From Nocardioides mangrovicus (lineage in GTDB: Bacteria > Actinomycetota > Actinomycetes > Propionibacteriales > Nocardioidaceae), in the NCBI RefSeq assembly GCF_003674065.1, contig NZ_RDBE01000008.1, positions 62,001-126,000 on the forward strand: a stretch of DNA of 64,000 nt, read 5' to 3'. Numbering within the stretch: the stretch's first letter is position 1; the number at the start of each line of letters is the position of its first letter. Positions 54,145 through 62,707 of this stretch are shown here, piece after piece. The position numbers and the translations under genes are program-made. The notes beneath the pieces are model-generated. The model did no database searches. It was not told the origin of the DNA and saw only the letters and a program-made list of their open reading frames with translations.

Positions 54145-55491
54145 GTGCTTCACAAGAGCTGGTTCCTGCGCGCCCTGGCGCTCTGCCTGATGGCCGGCGG
54201 CCTCGTCGCCGCCGAAGGCTCGGCCGGGACGGCGGCGCCCACCGCGACCCGTGTGGTCCGGGGGTACTACACGCCGCCGGACGGGACCAAGTTCAACTAC
54301 CCGTACTCGAGCTCGAAGCAGCGCAACAAGATCCGCAACCACGTGCTGCGCACCGTCAACGCGACCCCGACCGGCGGGTCCATCCACATCGCCGCCTTCT
54401 CGGTCAACGACCAGACCCTGGTCAACGCCTTGATCCGGGCCAAGCGACGCGGCGTCGCCGTCCAGGTGATCGCCAACAAGCACACCCTGACCGGCAACAA
54501 GAAGTTCGCGCCGTCGAAGTCCTTCCGCATGCTGCGCAAGAAGCTCGGCCACAACGTCCACCGCCGCGGCTGGAGCGACGAGCGCGTCAGCTTCGCGAAG
54601 GTGTGCGACAAGTCCTGCCGCGGCAAGGGCGGCAACGTGCACTACAAGATGTTCCTGTTCTCCAGCGCGGGCGGGCGCCACGGCACCAACAAGCAGTGGA
54701 TCACGATGATGGGCTCGCCCAACCTCACCACCTTCGCCGCCCGGGGCCAGTGGAACCACCTCACCACCGCCAGCGGCGACCAGGCGCGCTACGACGCCTA
54801 CCTCAACATGTTCGAGCAGATGAAGCTCGACCGCAGCCAGGGGTCGAACCAGTACCAGGACCTCACCTCGATCAACCCCGAGACCTGGTTCTTCCCCAAG
54901 CCCGGCACCACCGCCGCCACCGACCCGCTGGTGCGCGGCCTGGACCAGATCCGCTGCACCGGACTGACCCAGGGCTACGGCCGCAACGGGCGCACCTTCA
55001 TCCGCATCGGGGCCTACACCTGGTACGACACGCGCGGCACCTGGCTGGCCAAGAAGGTCCGGTCGCTGTGGAACGCCGGCTGCGACATCGCCATCGAGTA
55101 CTCGATCATGGGCAACAAGGCCAAGAAGATCCTGTACAGCCCGAGCGGACGGGGCCGGATCCCGATGCGCCAGGTGGGCACGTACGCCAAGGACGGCACG
55201 ATCTTGACCTACGACCACGCCAAGTACGTGACCGTCAACGGTGCGGTGGGCGACAGCAACGGGGCGTCCATCACCTGGGCCGGCACGACCAACTTCTCCA
55301 ACCTGGGGTTCTACTCCGACGACTTCACCCAGGTGTGGCGCAACTGGGCCACCTACCGGGCCTTCGCGAACGACTTCTACCGGGTCTGGCGCGGCCCGCA
55401 CGCCCGGGTGCCCTCGCCCACCAGCCGCGTGCCGGCGAACATCGAGGGCCGGGTCGGCACCGGGCGCTACCAGAACCTGGAGGCGAGCTGA
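54145..55491 (+). CDS. Secreted phospholipase D-like protein, HKD aspartates lost (copy 1)
   Basis: A 448-residue exported protein with a signal peptide (VLHKSWFLRALALCLMAGGL to about residue 35) and two PLD lobes. Lobe 1 has NVHYKMFLFSS (His166, Lys168) with GSPN downstream; lobe 2 has YDHAKYVTVNG (His358, Lys360) with GTTN. The HxK and GSxN parts remain, but the aspartate of HxKx4D is Ser in lobe 1 and Asn in lobe 2. Paired cysteines (CDKSC, and RCTG with NAGCD) suggest disulfides. It is a clear tandem paralogue of the next gene, and both lie between dop and mpa on the opposite strand. Substrate unknown. Confidence 0.85.
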   Translation: MLHKSWFLRALALCLMAGGLVAAEGSAGTAAPTATRVVRGYYTPPDGTKFNYPYSSSKQRNKIRNHVLRTVNATPTGGSIHIAAFSVNDQTLVNALIRAKRRGVAVQVIANKHTLTGNKKFAPSKSFRMLRKKLGHNVHRRGWSDERVSFAKVCDKSCRGKGGNVHYKMFLFSSAGGRHGTNKQWITMMGSPNLTTFAARGQWNHLTTASGDQARYDAYLNMFEQMKLDRSQGSNQYQDLTSINPETWFFPKPGTTAATDPLVRGLDQIRCTGLTQGYGRNGRTFIRIGAYTWYDTRGTWLAKKVRSLWNAGCDIAIEYSIMGNKAKKILYSPSGRGRIPMRQVGTYAKDGTILTYDHAKYVTVNGAVGDSNGASITWAGTTNFSNLGFYSDDFTQVWRNWATYRAFANDFYRVWRGPHARVPSPTSRVPANIEGRVGTGRYQNLEAS

Positions 55492-55640
55492 TGGCCCGCG
55501 CCCCCCTCTCCGGGGTGTGTTTTGTAACGAGTCCGCGTTTCCTGACGCTTCTCAAGTGACCCGCCACTAACATGTAGCGGCGCCTGCCGGGGGATCCCCG
55601 TCCCGGGAAGGCGAGGTATTCCGGGGTCTGAACGGATCAC
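55492..55640 (+). promoter_or_regulatory. Leader of the second PLD-like gene
   Basis: A possible -10 TAACAT lies near 55568. The following leader has CGCCT (55581-55585) and AGGCG (55609-55613) enclosing GGGGATCCCC (55590-55599), a self-complementary core. It may form a structured 5' untranslated region. No gene is present. Confidence 0.35.
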
Positions 55641-57038
55641 ATGACGAAGAACAAGCGTGGCCTCATCGGTACCGGGGGGCTCATCGCTCTCCTGCTCGTC
55701 GTGACCGGCCTGACCGGTGCCGGCGTGTCGTCGGCCCAGGCGGCCACCAGTGCCAAGCCGAAGCACAACAAGACCGGCCACTACTCGCCACCCAACGGCG
55801 CGATCTTCAACTACCCATTCTCGGGCAAGAAGAACCGCTACCGCATCCGCACCCACGTCCTGAAGACCATCAAGTCGGTGCCCCCGGGCGGCCAGATCCG
55901 CATCGCGGCCTACTCGGTCAACGACAACACCACCGTCGACGCCCTCATCGCCGCCAAGCGGCGCGGGGTGAGCGTCCAGGTCGTCGTGAACAGCCACAAC
56001 GTGCACGGCACCGAGTACCACGGCTCATCGCCGTCGTTCATCCGGCTCATGCACACCCTCGGCCAGCGGATCCACCGCAAGGGCGTCGCCGACGACCGGG
56101 TCAGCTTCGCCAAGTACTGCCGCAAGTCCTGTCGCGGCAAGGGCGGCAACGTGCACTACAAGATGTTTTTGTTCTCCAGCGCGGGCAGCAAGAACCTGGT
56201 CACGATGGTCGGCTCGCCGAACCTGACGACCCTCGCCGCTCAGGGTCAGTGGAACCACCTGATCACCTACAGCGGCAACCCCACGACGTGGGCCTACTAC
56301 AACACCATGTTCAACGAGATGAAGATCGACAAGCCGCAGCCGCACCCGTACCGGGTCTACGGCCCGACGCAGGGCGTCACCCCGGAGACCTGGTTCTTCC
56401 CCCGCCCCGGCACGCAGGCCGGCGACGACCCGCTGGCCGTGGCCATGAAGAAGATCCAGTGCACCGGTGTCTCGTCGCCCTACGGCTCGGGCGGCCGCAC
56501 GGTCATCCGCATCGGCCAGTACGCCTGGTACGGGGCCCGCGGCAACTGGCTGGCCAAGGACGTCCGGGCGCTGTGGAACCAGGGCTGCAACATCAAGCTC
56601 GAGACCGCCGTCCTCGGCCCCACCGCGCGCGCCATCTTGCGCAACCACTCCGGCCGGGGCGCGATCCCGACGCGGGAGACCGGCAGCTGGAGCAAGACCA
56701 CCGGCCGGCCGCTGACCTACAACCACTCCAAGTACATGACCGTCAGCGGCATCTACGACGGTCAGCCGCAGACCATCACCTGGGTGGGCACCACCAACTG
56801 GTCGACGCTCGGCTTCTACTCCGACGACATGACCCAGGTGTGGTCCTCGATCGACCCGATCGCGAACGACCCCTACCCCTACCCGGGCTCGATGTACGCC
56901 GACTTCGTGAAGAACTTCAACAAGATCTGGCGAGGTCCGCAGACGCACCTGCCGCAGTCGCACCACACGATCACCGTGACCGGCCGCGTCAGCGAGCTGT
57001 TCCACGGCGACGACGGGGTCCTGCTCGGCGAGGACTGA
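55641..57038 (+). CDS. Secreted phospholipase D-like protein, HKD aspartates lost (copy 2)
   Basis: A 465-residue exported paralogue of the preceding gene. Signal peptide to about SSAQAATS (residue 36). Lobe 1: NVHYKMFLFSS (His172, Lys174) then GSPNLTT; lobe 2: YNHSKYMTVSG (His362, Lys364) then GTTN. The aspartate positions are Ser in both lobes. Shared blocks with copy 1 include FNYPF/YPY, RIAAYSVND, RRGVSVQV, RVSFAK, SCRGKGGNVHYKMFLFSSAG and GFYSDD, so the two arose by duplication. The extra C-terminal HTITVTGRVSELFHGDDG is not in copy 1 in that form. Confidence 0.85.
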   Translation: MTKNKRGLIGTGGLIALLLVVTGLTGAGVSSAQAATSAKPKHNKTGHYSPPNGAIFNYPFSGKKNRYRIRTHVLKTIKSVPPGGQIRIAAYSVNDNTTVDALIAAKRRGVSVQVVVNSHNVHGTEYHGSSPSFIRLMHTLGQRIHRKGVADDRVSFAKYCRKSCRGKGGNVHYKMFLFSSAGSKNLVTMVGSPNLTTLAAQGQWNHLITYSGNPTTWAYYNTMFNEMKIDKPQPHPYRVYGPTQGVTPETWFFPRPGTQAGDDPLAVAMKKIQCTGVSSPYGSGGRTVIRIGQYAWYGARGNWLAKDVRALWNQGCNIKLETAVLGPTARAILRNHSGRGAIPTRETGSWSKTTGRPLTYNHSKYMTVSGIYDGQPQTITWVGTTNWSTLGFYSDDMTQVWSSIDPIANDPYPYPGSMYADFVKNFNKIWRGPQTHLPQSHHTITVTGRVSELFHGDDGVLLGED

Positions 57039-57053
57039 GCCGCCCGGCCCTTC

Positions 57054-57101
57054 AGACGACGATCCCCCAACCACCGCGTGGTGGTCGGGGGATCGTCGTC
57101 T
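57054..57101. terminator. Strong terminator hairpin after the PLD-like pair
   Basis: A 22-bp arm at 57054-57075 (starting AGACGACGATCCCCC) pairs with 57080-57101 with one mismatch and a GCGT loop. It lies 15 bp beyond the stop of copy 2 and before the convergent mpa stop, so it can serve both directions. Confidence 0.85.
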
Positions 57102-57153
57102 CAGTCGGGCCCGCAGCCGACGCCGGCTCTCGGGTACCGGCTCGAAGTACCGG

Positions 57154-58896
57154 CTAGAGGTACTGGCCGGTGTTGCTCACGTTGTCGATCGAGCGGCCGG
57201 GCTCGGTGCCCTGCTTGCCGGTGATCAGCGTGCGGATGAACACGATCCGCTCGCCCTTCTTGCCCGAGATCCGCGCCCAGTCGTCGGGGTTGGTGGTGTT
57301 GGGCAGGTCCTCGTTCTCCTTGAACTCATCGACGCAGGCCTGCAGCAGGTGCTGCACCCGCAGGCCCTTCTGCGCGTCGTCGAGCTGGGCGTCGAGGTAA
57401 TCCTTGATGGCCATCTTCTTGGCCCGGTCGACGATGTTCTGGATCATCGCCCCGGAGTTGAAGTCCTTGAAGTACAAGACCTCCTTGTCGCCGTTGGCGT
57501 AGGTGACCTCCAAGAACCGGTTCTCGTCGGACTCGGTGTACATCCGTTCGACGGTGGCCTGGATCATGCCGGCCACCGCGGAGCCCTTGTCGCCGCCGAA
57601 CTCGGCGACGTCGTCGGTGTGCAGCGGCAGCGTGGGCGTGAGGTACTTGCTGAAGATGTCGCGCGCGGACTCCGCGTCGGGGCGCTCGATCTTGATCTTC
57701 ACGTCGAGCCGGCCGGGGCGCAGGATCGCGGGGTCGATCATGTCCTCGCGATTCGAGGCGCCGATGACCAGCACGTTCTCCAGCAGCTCGACGCCGTCGA
57801 TCTCGCTGAGCAGCTGCGGCACGATCGTGTTCTCCACATCGGAGGAGACCCCGGAGCCGCGGGTGCGGAACAGCGAGTCCATCTCGTCGAAGAACACGAT
57901 GACCGGGGTGCCCTCGCTGGCCTTCTCCCGGGCCCGCTGGAAGACCAGCCGGATGTGCCGCTCGGTCTCGCCGACGTACTTGTTCAGCAGCTCCGGGCCC
58001 TTGATGTTGAGGAAGTAGGACTTCCCCTCCGAGCCGGTCTTGGCCGCGACCTTCTTGGCCAGGCTGTTGGCCACGGCCTTGGCGATGAGCGTCTTGCCGC
58101 AGCCGGGCGGGCCGTAGAGCAGCACGCCCTTGGGCGGCTTGAGCTCGTGCTCCTTGAACAGGTCGGGATAGAGGTAGGGAAGCTCCACGGCGTCGCGGAT
58201 CTGCTCGATCTGGTTGAACAGGCCGCCGATGGAGTCGTAGGCGATGTCGGGGACCTCCTCGAGCACCAGCTCCTCGACCTCCGACTTCGGCACCCGCTCG
58301 TAGACGTACCCGGCGCGGGCGTCGAGCAGCAGCGAGTCGCCGGCGCGCAGCGCGATCTCGCGCAGCGGCTCGGCCAGGCGCACGACGCGCTCCTCGTCGG
58401 CGTTGGCGATGACCAGGGCGCGCTCGCCGTCGGCGAGCAGCTCCTTGAACATCACCACCTCGCCGACCTCCTCGAAGGCGCAGGCGGCGACCACGTTGAG
58501 GGCCTCGTTGAGCATGACCTCCTGACCCTTGGTCAAGGTGTCGAGGTCGACGCTGGGGCTGACGTTGACGCGCAGCTTGCGGCCGCCGGTGAACACGTCG
58601 ACGGAGTCGTCGTCGTTGCGGGACAAGAAGGTGCCGAAGCCGGTGGGCGGCTGCGCCAGCCGGTCGACCTCCTCCTTCAGCGTCGTGATCTGGTCACGAG
58701 CCTCGCGCAGGGTCTGGGCCAGCCGCTCGTTCTGCGACGTCACGGCGGCCAGGGAGCGCTGGGTCTCCACCAGCCGCTGCTCGAGGCCGCGGTGCGAGCC
58801 GGGGGCGTCGACAAGGCGGCGCCGGAGGTCGCCCACCTCGGATTCCAGGTAGCGGACCTGCTCGCGCAGGTGTTCGGTCTCGGATGCCTCGCTCAT
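57154..58896 (-). CDS. mpa: Proteasome-activating AAA+ ATPase Mpa/ARC
   Basis: A 580-residue hexameric unfoldase that captures pupylated proteins and threads them into the 20S core. N-terminal coiled coil (residues 1-80) binds Pup; two OB folds follow (about 95-215); the AAA+ module has Walker A GPPGCGKT at 262-269, Walker [11 protein letters not shown], and the arginine finger region. The C-terminus GQYL carries the penultimate tyrosine needed to open the proteasome gate. The ATG overlaps the trmI stop as ATGA. Confidence 0.97.
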   Translation of the reverse strand: MSEASETEHLREQVRYLESEVGDLRRRLVDAPGSHRGLEQRLVETQRSLAAVTSQNERLAQTLREARDQITTLKEEVDRLAQPPTGFGTFLSRNDDDSVDVFTGGRKLRVNVSPSVDLDTLTKGQEVMLNEALNVVAACAFEEVGEVVMFKELLADGERALVIANADEERVVRLAEPLREIALRAGDSLLLDARAGYVYERVPKSEVEELVLEEVPDIAYDSIGGLFNQIEQIRDAVELPYLYPDLFKEHELKPPKGVLLYGPPGCGKTLIAKAVANSLAKKVAAKTGSEGKSYFLNIKGPELLNKYVGETERHIRLVFQRAREKASEGTPVIVFFDEMDSLFRTRGSGVSSDVENTIVPQLLSEIDGVELLENVLVIGASNREDMIDPAILRPGRLDVKIKIERPDAESARDIFSKYLTPTLPLHTDDVAEFGGDKGSAVAGMIQATVERMYTESDENRFLEVTYANGDKEVLYFKDFNSGAMIQNIVDRAKKMAIKDYLDAQLDDAQKGLRVQHLLQACVDEFKENEDLPNTTNPDDWARISGKKGERIVFIRTLITGKQGTEPGRSIDNVSNTGQYL

Positions 58897-59873
58897 GTCT
58901 GACCACTCCCGCCGCTGCGTGGGCTTGGGCGCGTGCCCGTGCCTGACGTTTCGAGCCTACCCGCCGCCGGCAGCGGACCGTCGTAGTCCTCGCCGTACGC
59001 GCCGGGGGCGGGGCGTCGCTTGCGCATCGGGGCCCGCTGGCCGGGCGCCATGCGCCGGGCGGTGACCAGGAAGCCGGTGTGTCCGTTCATCCGGTGGCTG
59101 GGCCGCACCGCGAGACCCTCGACGTGCCAGTCGCGCACCAGGGTCTCCCAGGGCTGCGGCTCGGTGAACTCGCCGTGGGCGCGCAGCGTCTCGACCACCC
59201 GGCCCAGCTGGGTGGTGGTGGCCACATAGGCGCAGACCAGGCCGCCGGCGCGCAGGGCGGAGGCAGCGACGTCGACGCACTCCCAAGGCGCCAGCATGTC
59301 GAGCACGATCCGGTCGACACTGTGGTCGCCGACGAGGCCGGGCATCGTCTCGGCGAGGTCGCCGACGTGCAGCTGCCACGCGGGATGCTCGCCGGAGAAG
59401 AACTGCTCGACGTTGCGGCGGGCGACCGCAGCGAACTCCTCGCGTCGCTCGAAGGAGATCACCCTGCCCTCCGCGCCGACCGCGCGCAGCAGCGAGCAGG
59501 TCAGCGCGCCGGAACCGACACCGGCCTCGACCACGACCGCCCCGGGGAAGACGTCGGCCATCGCGACGATCTGGGCGGCGTCCTTGGGGTAGACGACCGC
59601 GGCCCCGCGCGGCATCGAGACCACGAACTCGGCCAGCAGCGGCCGGAACACCAGGTACTCCGCGCCCCCGGTGGAGGTGACGGTGAAGCCCTCCTCGCGA
59701 CCGATGAGGTCGTCGTGGGCGATGGCGCCCTTGTTGGTGAAGAACTGCTGCTCGGCGGCGAGCCGCAGGTTGTGCTTGCGGCCCTTGCTGTCGAGCAGCC
59801 GGACCCACTCCCCTTCGCTCAGCGGACCGCTGCGGACTCCGGAGAGGGATGGCACGGGCGAGGCTTCGGACAC
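58893..59873 (-). CDS. trmI: tRNA (adenine-58-N1)-methyltransferase TrmI
   Basis: A 326-residue SAM-dependent enzyme that methylates A58 in the tRNA T-loop. It has the small N-terminal domain ([39 protein letters not shown]), then [38 protein letters not shown], the SAM site, and [15 protein letters not shown] with the catalytic-domain aspartate motif. The low-complexity tail after residue 285 is typical of actinobacteria. It begins at GTG 59873, 6 nt after -10 TAGTCT. The mpa-trmI pairing is conserved. Confidence 0.94.
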   Translation of the reverse strand: MSEASPVPSLSGVRSGPLSEGEWVRLLDSKGRKHNLRLAAEQQFFTNKGAIAHDDLIGREEGFTVTSTGGAEYLVFRPLLAEFVVSMPRGAAVVYPKDAAQIVAMADVFPGAVVVEAGVGSGALTCSLLRAVGAEGRVISFERREEFAAVARRNVEQFFSGEHPAWQLHVGDLAETMPGLVGDHSVDRIVLDMLAPWECVDVAASALRAGGLVCAYVATTTQLGRVVETLRAHGEFTEPQPWETLVRDWHVEGLAVRPSHRMNGHTGFLVTARRMAPGQRAPMRKRRPAPGAYGEDYDGPLPAAGRLETSGTGTRPSPRSGGSGQT

Positions 59874-59879
59874 CCGGTG

Positions 59880-59885
59880 AGACTA
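59880..59885 (-). promoter_or_regulatory. Leaderless -10 element of trmI-mpa sharing the M50 stop codon
   Basis: On the minus strand TAGTCT at 59880-59885 lies 6 nt before the trmI GTG. Its first three bases are the TAG stop of the upstream site-2 protease gene, so the promoter is embedded in the end of that gene. Confidence 0.55.
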
Positions 59886-61058
59886 ACGACCCGTCTCCTC
59901 CTCGGGCGCCGGGCGGCCCTGTCGGACGGCGGCGAACGCCCGCTCCACGTCGGCGACCGAGAGCACCCCGAAGACCTCGCCGTCGGGGTCGAGCAGCAGG
60001 TACTCCGAGGCGGGGTGCTCGGTGATCGCGCGGATCAGGTCCTCCCCGACCAGGTCGGCGGAGATCCGCATGCCGGGTTCGACGGCGCGGGCCAGGCTCG
60101 AGGTCGGCACCCAGGGGCGCCGCTCCACGGGCATCGCCTGCAGCGCCCGCTCGTCGACCAGCCCCACCACGCCGCCGGTGGTGGCGATGGTGGCGATGCC
60201 GCCGGCGCGGGCGTCCTGCGCACGGCGCACGGCCTCGGAGACCGGCAGGTCCTCGGGCACCTCCAGCAGCCGGCGGGCCAGGGGCCGCGCCGCGAGGCCG
60301 GGCAGCCGGCGACGCATCCGGGCGTGGACGAGGGAGGCGGTGGCCCCGCCCCACAGGAACACGCCGATCATCACCGCGACGACCATGTCGACCACGTCGG
60401 GCGGACGCTGCAGCACGATGACCACGAAGACCGGCCACGCCACCACCAGCACCGCCGCCACGCGCCCGCCCCAGGCGGCCACGACGGTGGCGCGGTCGGG
60501 GCCGGTGCCCAGGCCCCACAGCACGGCGCGCAGCACGCGGCCGCCGTCGAGCGGCAGACCGGGGACCAGGTTCAGCACCCCGACGACCAGGTTGGTGGTG
60601 GCCAGCGCGTCGACGGCCAGGCCGACCAGCCCGTCCGGTGTCACGAAGGCCAGCCCCAGCGAGACGCCGCCGACGGCCAGCGACGTTAGCGGCCCGACGA
60701 CGGCGATCACCAGCTCGGCGCGGGCCGACGGCGCCTCGGACTCCAGCTGGGTGGCGCCGCCGAGGAAGTGGATGCTGATCGAGCGCACAGTGAGCCCGTA
60801 GTGACGGGCCGCGATCGCGTGGGAGGCCTCGTGCAGCAGCACCGAGAGGTACAGCAGCACCGCGAAGGCCAGCCCGGCCACGTAGGTCAGCCAGCCCAGC
60901 CCCGGCGCGACGGAGGAGATCCGCGGCGCCATGCCGACGGCGATGAGGAGCGCGACCAGCAGCCACGAGGCCTGCACCACGACGTCGATGCCGGCGATCT
61001 GTCCCAGCCGGACGGTGCCCGCCGGAAGCGGGTCGCGCTGGTCGGCCGGCCCGGTCAC
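59883..61058 (-). CDS. Site-2 protease family (M50) membrane metalloprotease with CBS domains
   Basis: A 391-residue intramembrane zinc protease. The HExxH motif is LLHEASHAIAARH near residue 77-82 and the second metal motif is LVPGLPLDGGRVLRA. About six membrane helices are followed by a pair of CBS domains (residues about 250-380: LEVPEDLPVSEAVRRAQDARAGGIATIATTGGVVGLVD, SEYLLLDPDGEVFGVLSVADVERAF), which may sense adenine nucleotides. The GTG is 6 nt after a -10 TAGCGT within a perfect palindrome shared with the divergent nuclease gene. Confidence 0.92.
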   Translation of the reverse strand: MTGPADQRDPLPAGTVRLGQIAGIDVVVQASWLLVALLIAVGMAPRISSVAPGLGWLTYVAGLAFAVLLYLSVLLHEASHAIAARHYGLTVRSISIHFLGGATQLESEAPSARAELVIAVVGPLTSLAVGGVSLGLAFVTPDGLVGLAVDALATTNLVVGVLNLVPGLPLDGGRVLRAVLWGLGTGPDRATVVAAWGGRVAAVLVVAWPVFVVIVLQRPPDVVDMVVAVMIGVFLWGGATASLVHARMRRRLPGLAARPLARRLLEVPEDLPVSEAVRRAQDARAGGIATIATTGGVVGLVDERALQAMPVERRPWVPTSSLARAVEPGMRISADLVGEDLIRAITEHPASEYLLLDPDGEVFGVLSVADVERAFAAVRQGRPAPEEETGR

Positions 61059-61060
61059 CC

Positions 61061-61078
61061 CCTCACGCTAGCGTGAGG
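61061..61078. promoter_or_regulatory. Palindromic bidirectional leaderless promoter
   Basis: CCTCACGCTAGCGTGAGG is a perfect 18-bp palindrome. Each strand reads TAGCGT: minus strand at 61065-61070, 6 nt before GTG 61058; plus strand at 61069-61074, 7 nt before GTG 61082. One symmetric element thus supplies the -10 box for two divergent leaderless genes, and the two polymerases could not bind at once. Confidence 0.75.
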
Positions 61079-61081
61079 CAG

Positions 61082-61960
61082 GTGGAGGTCCGGGGCTCGC
61101 TGTCGCCGAGCCGCGCCGCCGACTTTCGCTCCTGCGCCCTCGCGTACCGGTTCCGCACCGTGGACCGGCTGCCCGAGACGCCCTCCGCGGCCGCTGCACG
61201 GGGCACCCTCGTCCACCGGGTGCTCGAGCGGCTCTTCGACCTCCCGGCCTCCGAGCGCACGCCTGCGGTCGCCGTGGCGATGCTGCCGGCGGCCTGGACG
61301 GAGATGGTCGAGGTCGAGCCGGTCGTGGCGACGCTCTTCGACGACGGCCGGCCCGACGCGCAGTGGCTGGCCTCCTGCGGGGAGGTGGTGCGCCGCTGGT
61401 TCACCCTGGAGGACCCACGCGGGTTCGAGCCCTTGATGCGCGAGGAGCTGGTGGAGGCCGTCCTGGACGACGGGCTGCTGCTGCGCGGCGTCGTCGACCG
61501 CATCGACGAGGCCGCCGACGGCACCGTCACGGTGGTCGACTACAAGACCGGCTCGGCTCCCCCGCCCGAGCGCGAGGGCGGTGCGATGTTCCAGCTGCGG
61601 TTCTACGCCCTGCTGCTCTGGCTCACCCGGGAGCAGGAGCCGGCGCGGCTGCGGCTGCTCTACCTCGGCAACGGGGAGGTGCTGGAGTACCGGCCCGACC
61701 GGAGCGAGCTGCAGGCGACCCGACGGCTGCTGATGCGCATCTGGGAGGCCATCGCGCTGGCCCGCGAGACCGGCGACTTCGAGCCGAACCCGGGACCGCT
61801 GTGCCGCTGGTGCGACTACCAGCCGCTGTGCCCGGCGTTCGGAGGCACCCCGCCGCCGTACCCCGGCCCGGGCACCGAGCAGTCAGGCCCGCAGTCCGGC
61901 CAGGTCGGCGACGTCGAGCCCGACCAGGCTGTCGCGGAAGATCCGCTGCGGCGCGGGTAG
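61082..61960 (+). CDS. RecB-family PD-(D/E)XK exonuclease with iron-sulfur cysteines
   Basis: A 292-residue nuclease of the RecB/Cas4-like family. Motifs: LSPSRAADFRSCALAYRF, GTLVHRVLERL (motif I histidine), LLRGVVDRIDEA (aspartate), VVDYKTG (Asp153, Lys155), QLRFYALLLW (motif QxxxY), and CRWCDYQPLCPAF. The cysteine at FRSC plus the three terminal cysteines can hold an Fe4S4 cluster as in AddB and Cas4. There are no cas genes nearby. GTG 61082 is preferred because it lies 7 nt after the -10 box; GTG 61073 overlaps that box. Confidence 0.9.
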   Translation: MEVRGSLSPSRAADFRSCALAYRFRTVDRLPETPSAAAARGTLVHRVLERLFDLPASERTPAVAVAMLPAAWTEMVEVEPVVATLFDDGRPDAQWLASCGEVVRRWFTLEDPRGFEPLMREELVEAVLDDGLLLRGVVDRIDEAADGTVTVVDYKTGSAPPPEREGGAMFQLRFYALLLWLTREQEPARLRLLYLGNGEVLEYRPDRSELQATRRLLMRIWEAIALARETGDFEPNPGPLCRWCDYQPLCPAFGGTPPPYPGPGTEQSGPQSGQVGDVEPDQAVAEDPLRRG

Positions 61961-62530
61961 TACCGGCACGTGGTTGGGCACCACCAGCACGGTGCAGCCG
62001 GCCGCCTCGGCCGAGCGGGCGCCGGTGTTGGAGTCCTCGACGGCCAGGCACCGAGTCGGGTCGACGCGCAGCGCGCGGGCGGCGGCCAGGTAGGGCTCGG
62101 GGTGCGGCTTGCCCTGACTGACCGAGTCGCCGGTGACCACGGTGGCGAAGGTGTCCTGCGGGAGCTGGGCCAGCACCGGGCGCACGAACCGGGCGTAGGA
62201 CATCGTCACCAGCGCGGTGGGGATGCCGGCCTGGCCCAGGGCGGCGAGGAGGTCGAGTGCACCGGGGCGCCACGGCACGTCGTCGGCCATCAGCACGCCG
62301 ACGCGGTCGAGCAGCTCGGCGACGATCTCGCTGGGCTCGAGGTCCACCCCGGCGTGCTCACGGATGTAGCGACCGGAGTCGAGGAGGTTGTTGCCCACGA
62401 GGTTCAAGGCGTGCTCGGAGCTCCAGGTGCCGCCGTGCTCGGCGACCAGGGCCTCCTCGGCGGCCACCCAGTACGGCTCGGTCTCGACCAGGGTGCCGTC
62501 CATGTCCAGCAGGACGGCATCGGGCCACAC
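61883..62530 (-). CDS. HAD superfamily hydrolase (phosphoglucomutase/phosphatase type)
   Basis: A 215-residue HAD hydrolase with cap domain. Motif I is LLDMDGTLVETEPYW with nucleophile and acid/base aspartates, motif II ALVTMS, motif III KPHPEPYLAAA, and motif IV AVEDSNTGARSAEAAG. Such proteins dephosphorylate sugar phosphates or act as beta-phosphoglucomutase-like enzymes; the substrate is unknown. GTG 62530 is 7 nt after -10 TAGCGT (62538-62543, minus strand), so it is leaderless; GTG 62539 overlaps that box. It overlaps the convergent nuclease tail by 78 bp. Confidence 0.9.
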   Translation of the reverse strand: MWPDAVLLDMDGTLVETEPYWVAAEEALVAEHGGTWSSEHALNLVGNNLLDSGRYIREHAGVDLEPSEIVAELLDRVGVLMADDVPWRPGALDLLAALGQAGIPTALVTMSYARFVRPVLAQLPQDTFATVVTGDSVSQGKPHPEPYLAAARALRVDPTRCLAVEDSNTGARSAEAAGCTVLVVPNHVPVLPAPQRIFRDSLVGLDVADLAGLRA

Positions 62531-62707
62531 GAGGATCACGCTAGCGAGGAGACGTGGCTCACTCGGGGTCGGGGTGTCGGCGGATCCGGCCCGGTGGACC
62601 AGACCAGCGCTGAGGAAACGAACATTCAGTGACATTTGTCGCAACTGCGCTCGTAATCTCGGTCCACTGGTCTGTCGGTTCGGCGGACCCCGGAAGGAGC
62701 AGGCGCG

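Noticed and set aside
61082-61960. Cas4 and a possible CRISPR system
   Set aside because: The Cas4-like motifs fit a generic RecB-family nuclease; there is no repeat array and no other cas gene in the window.
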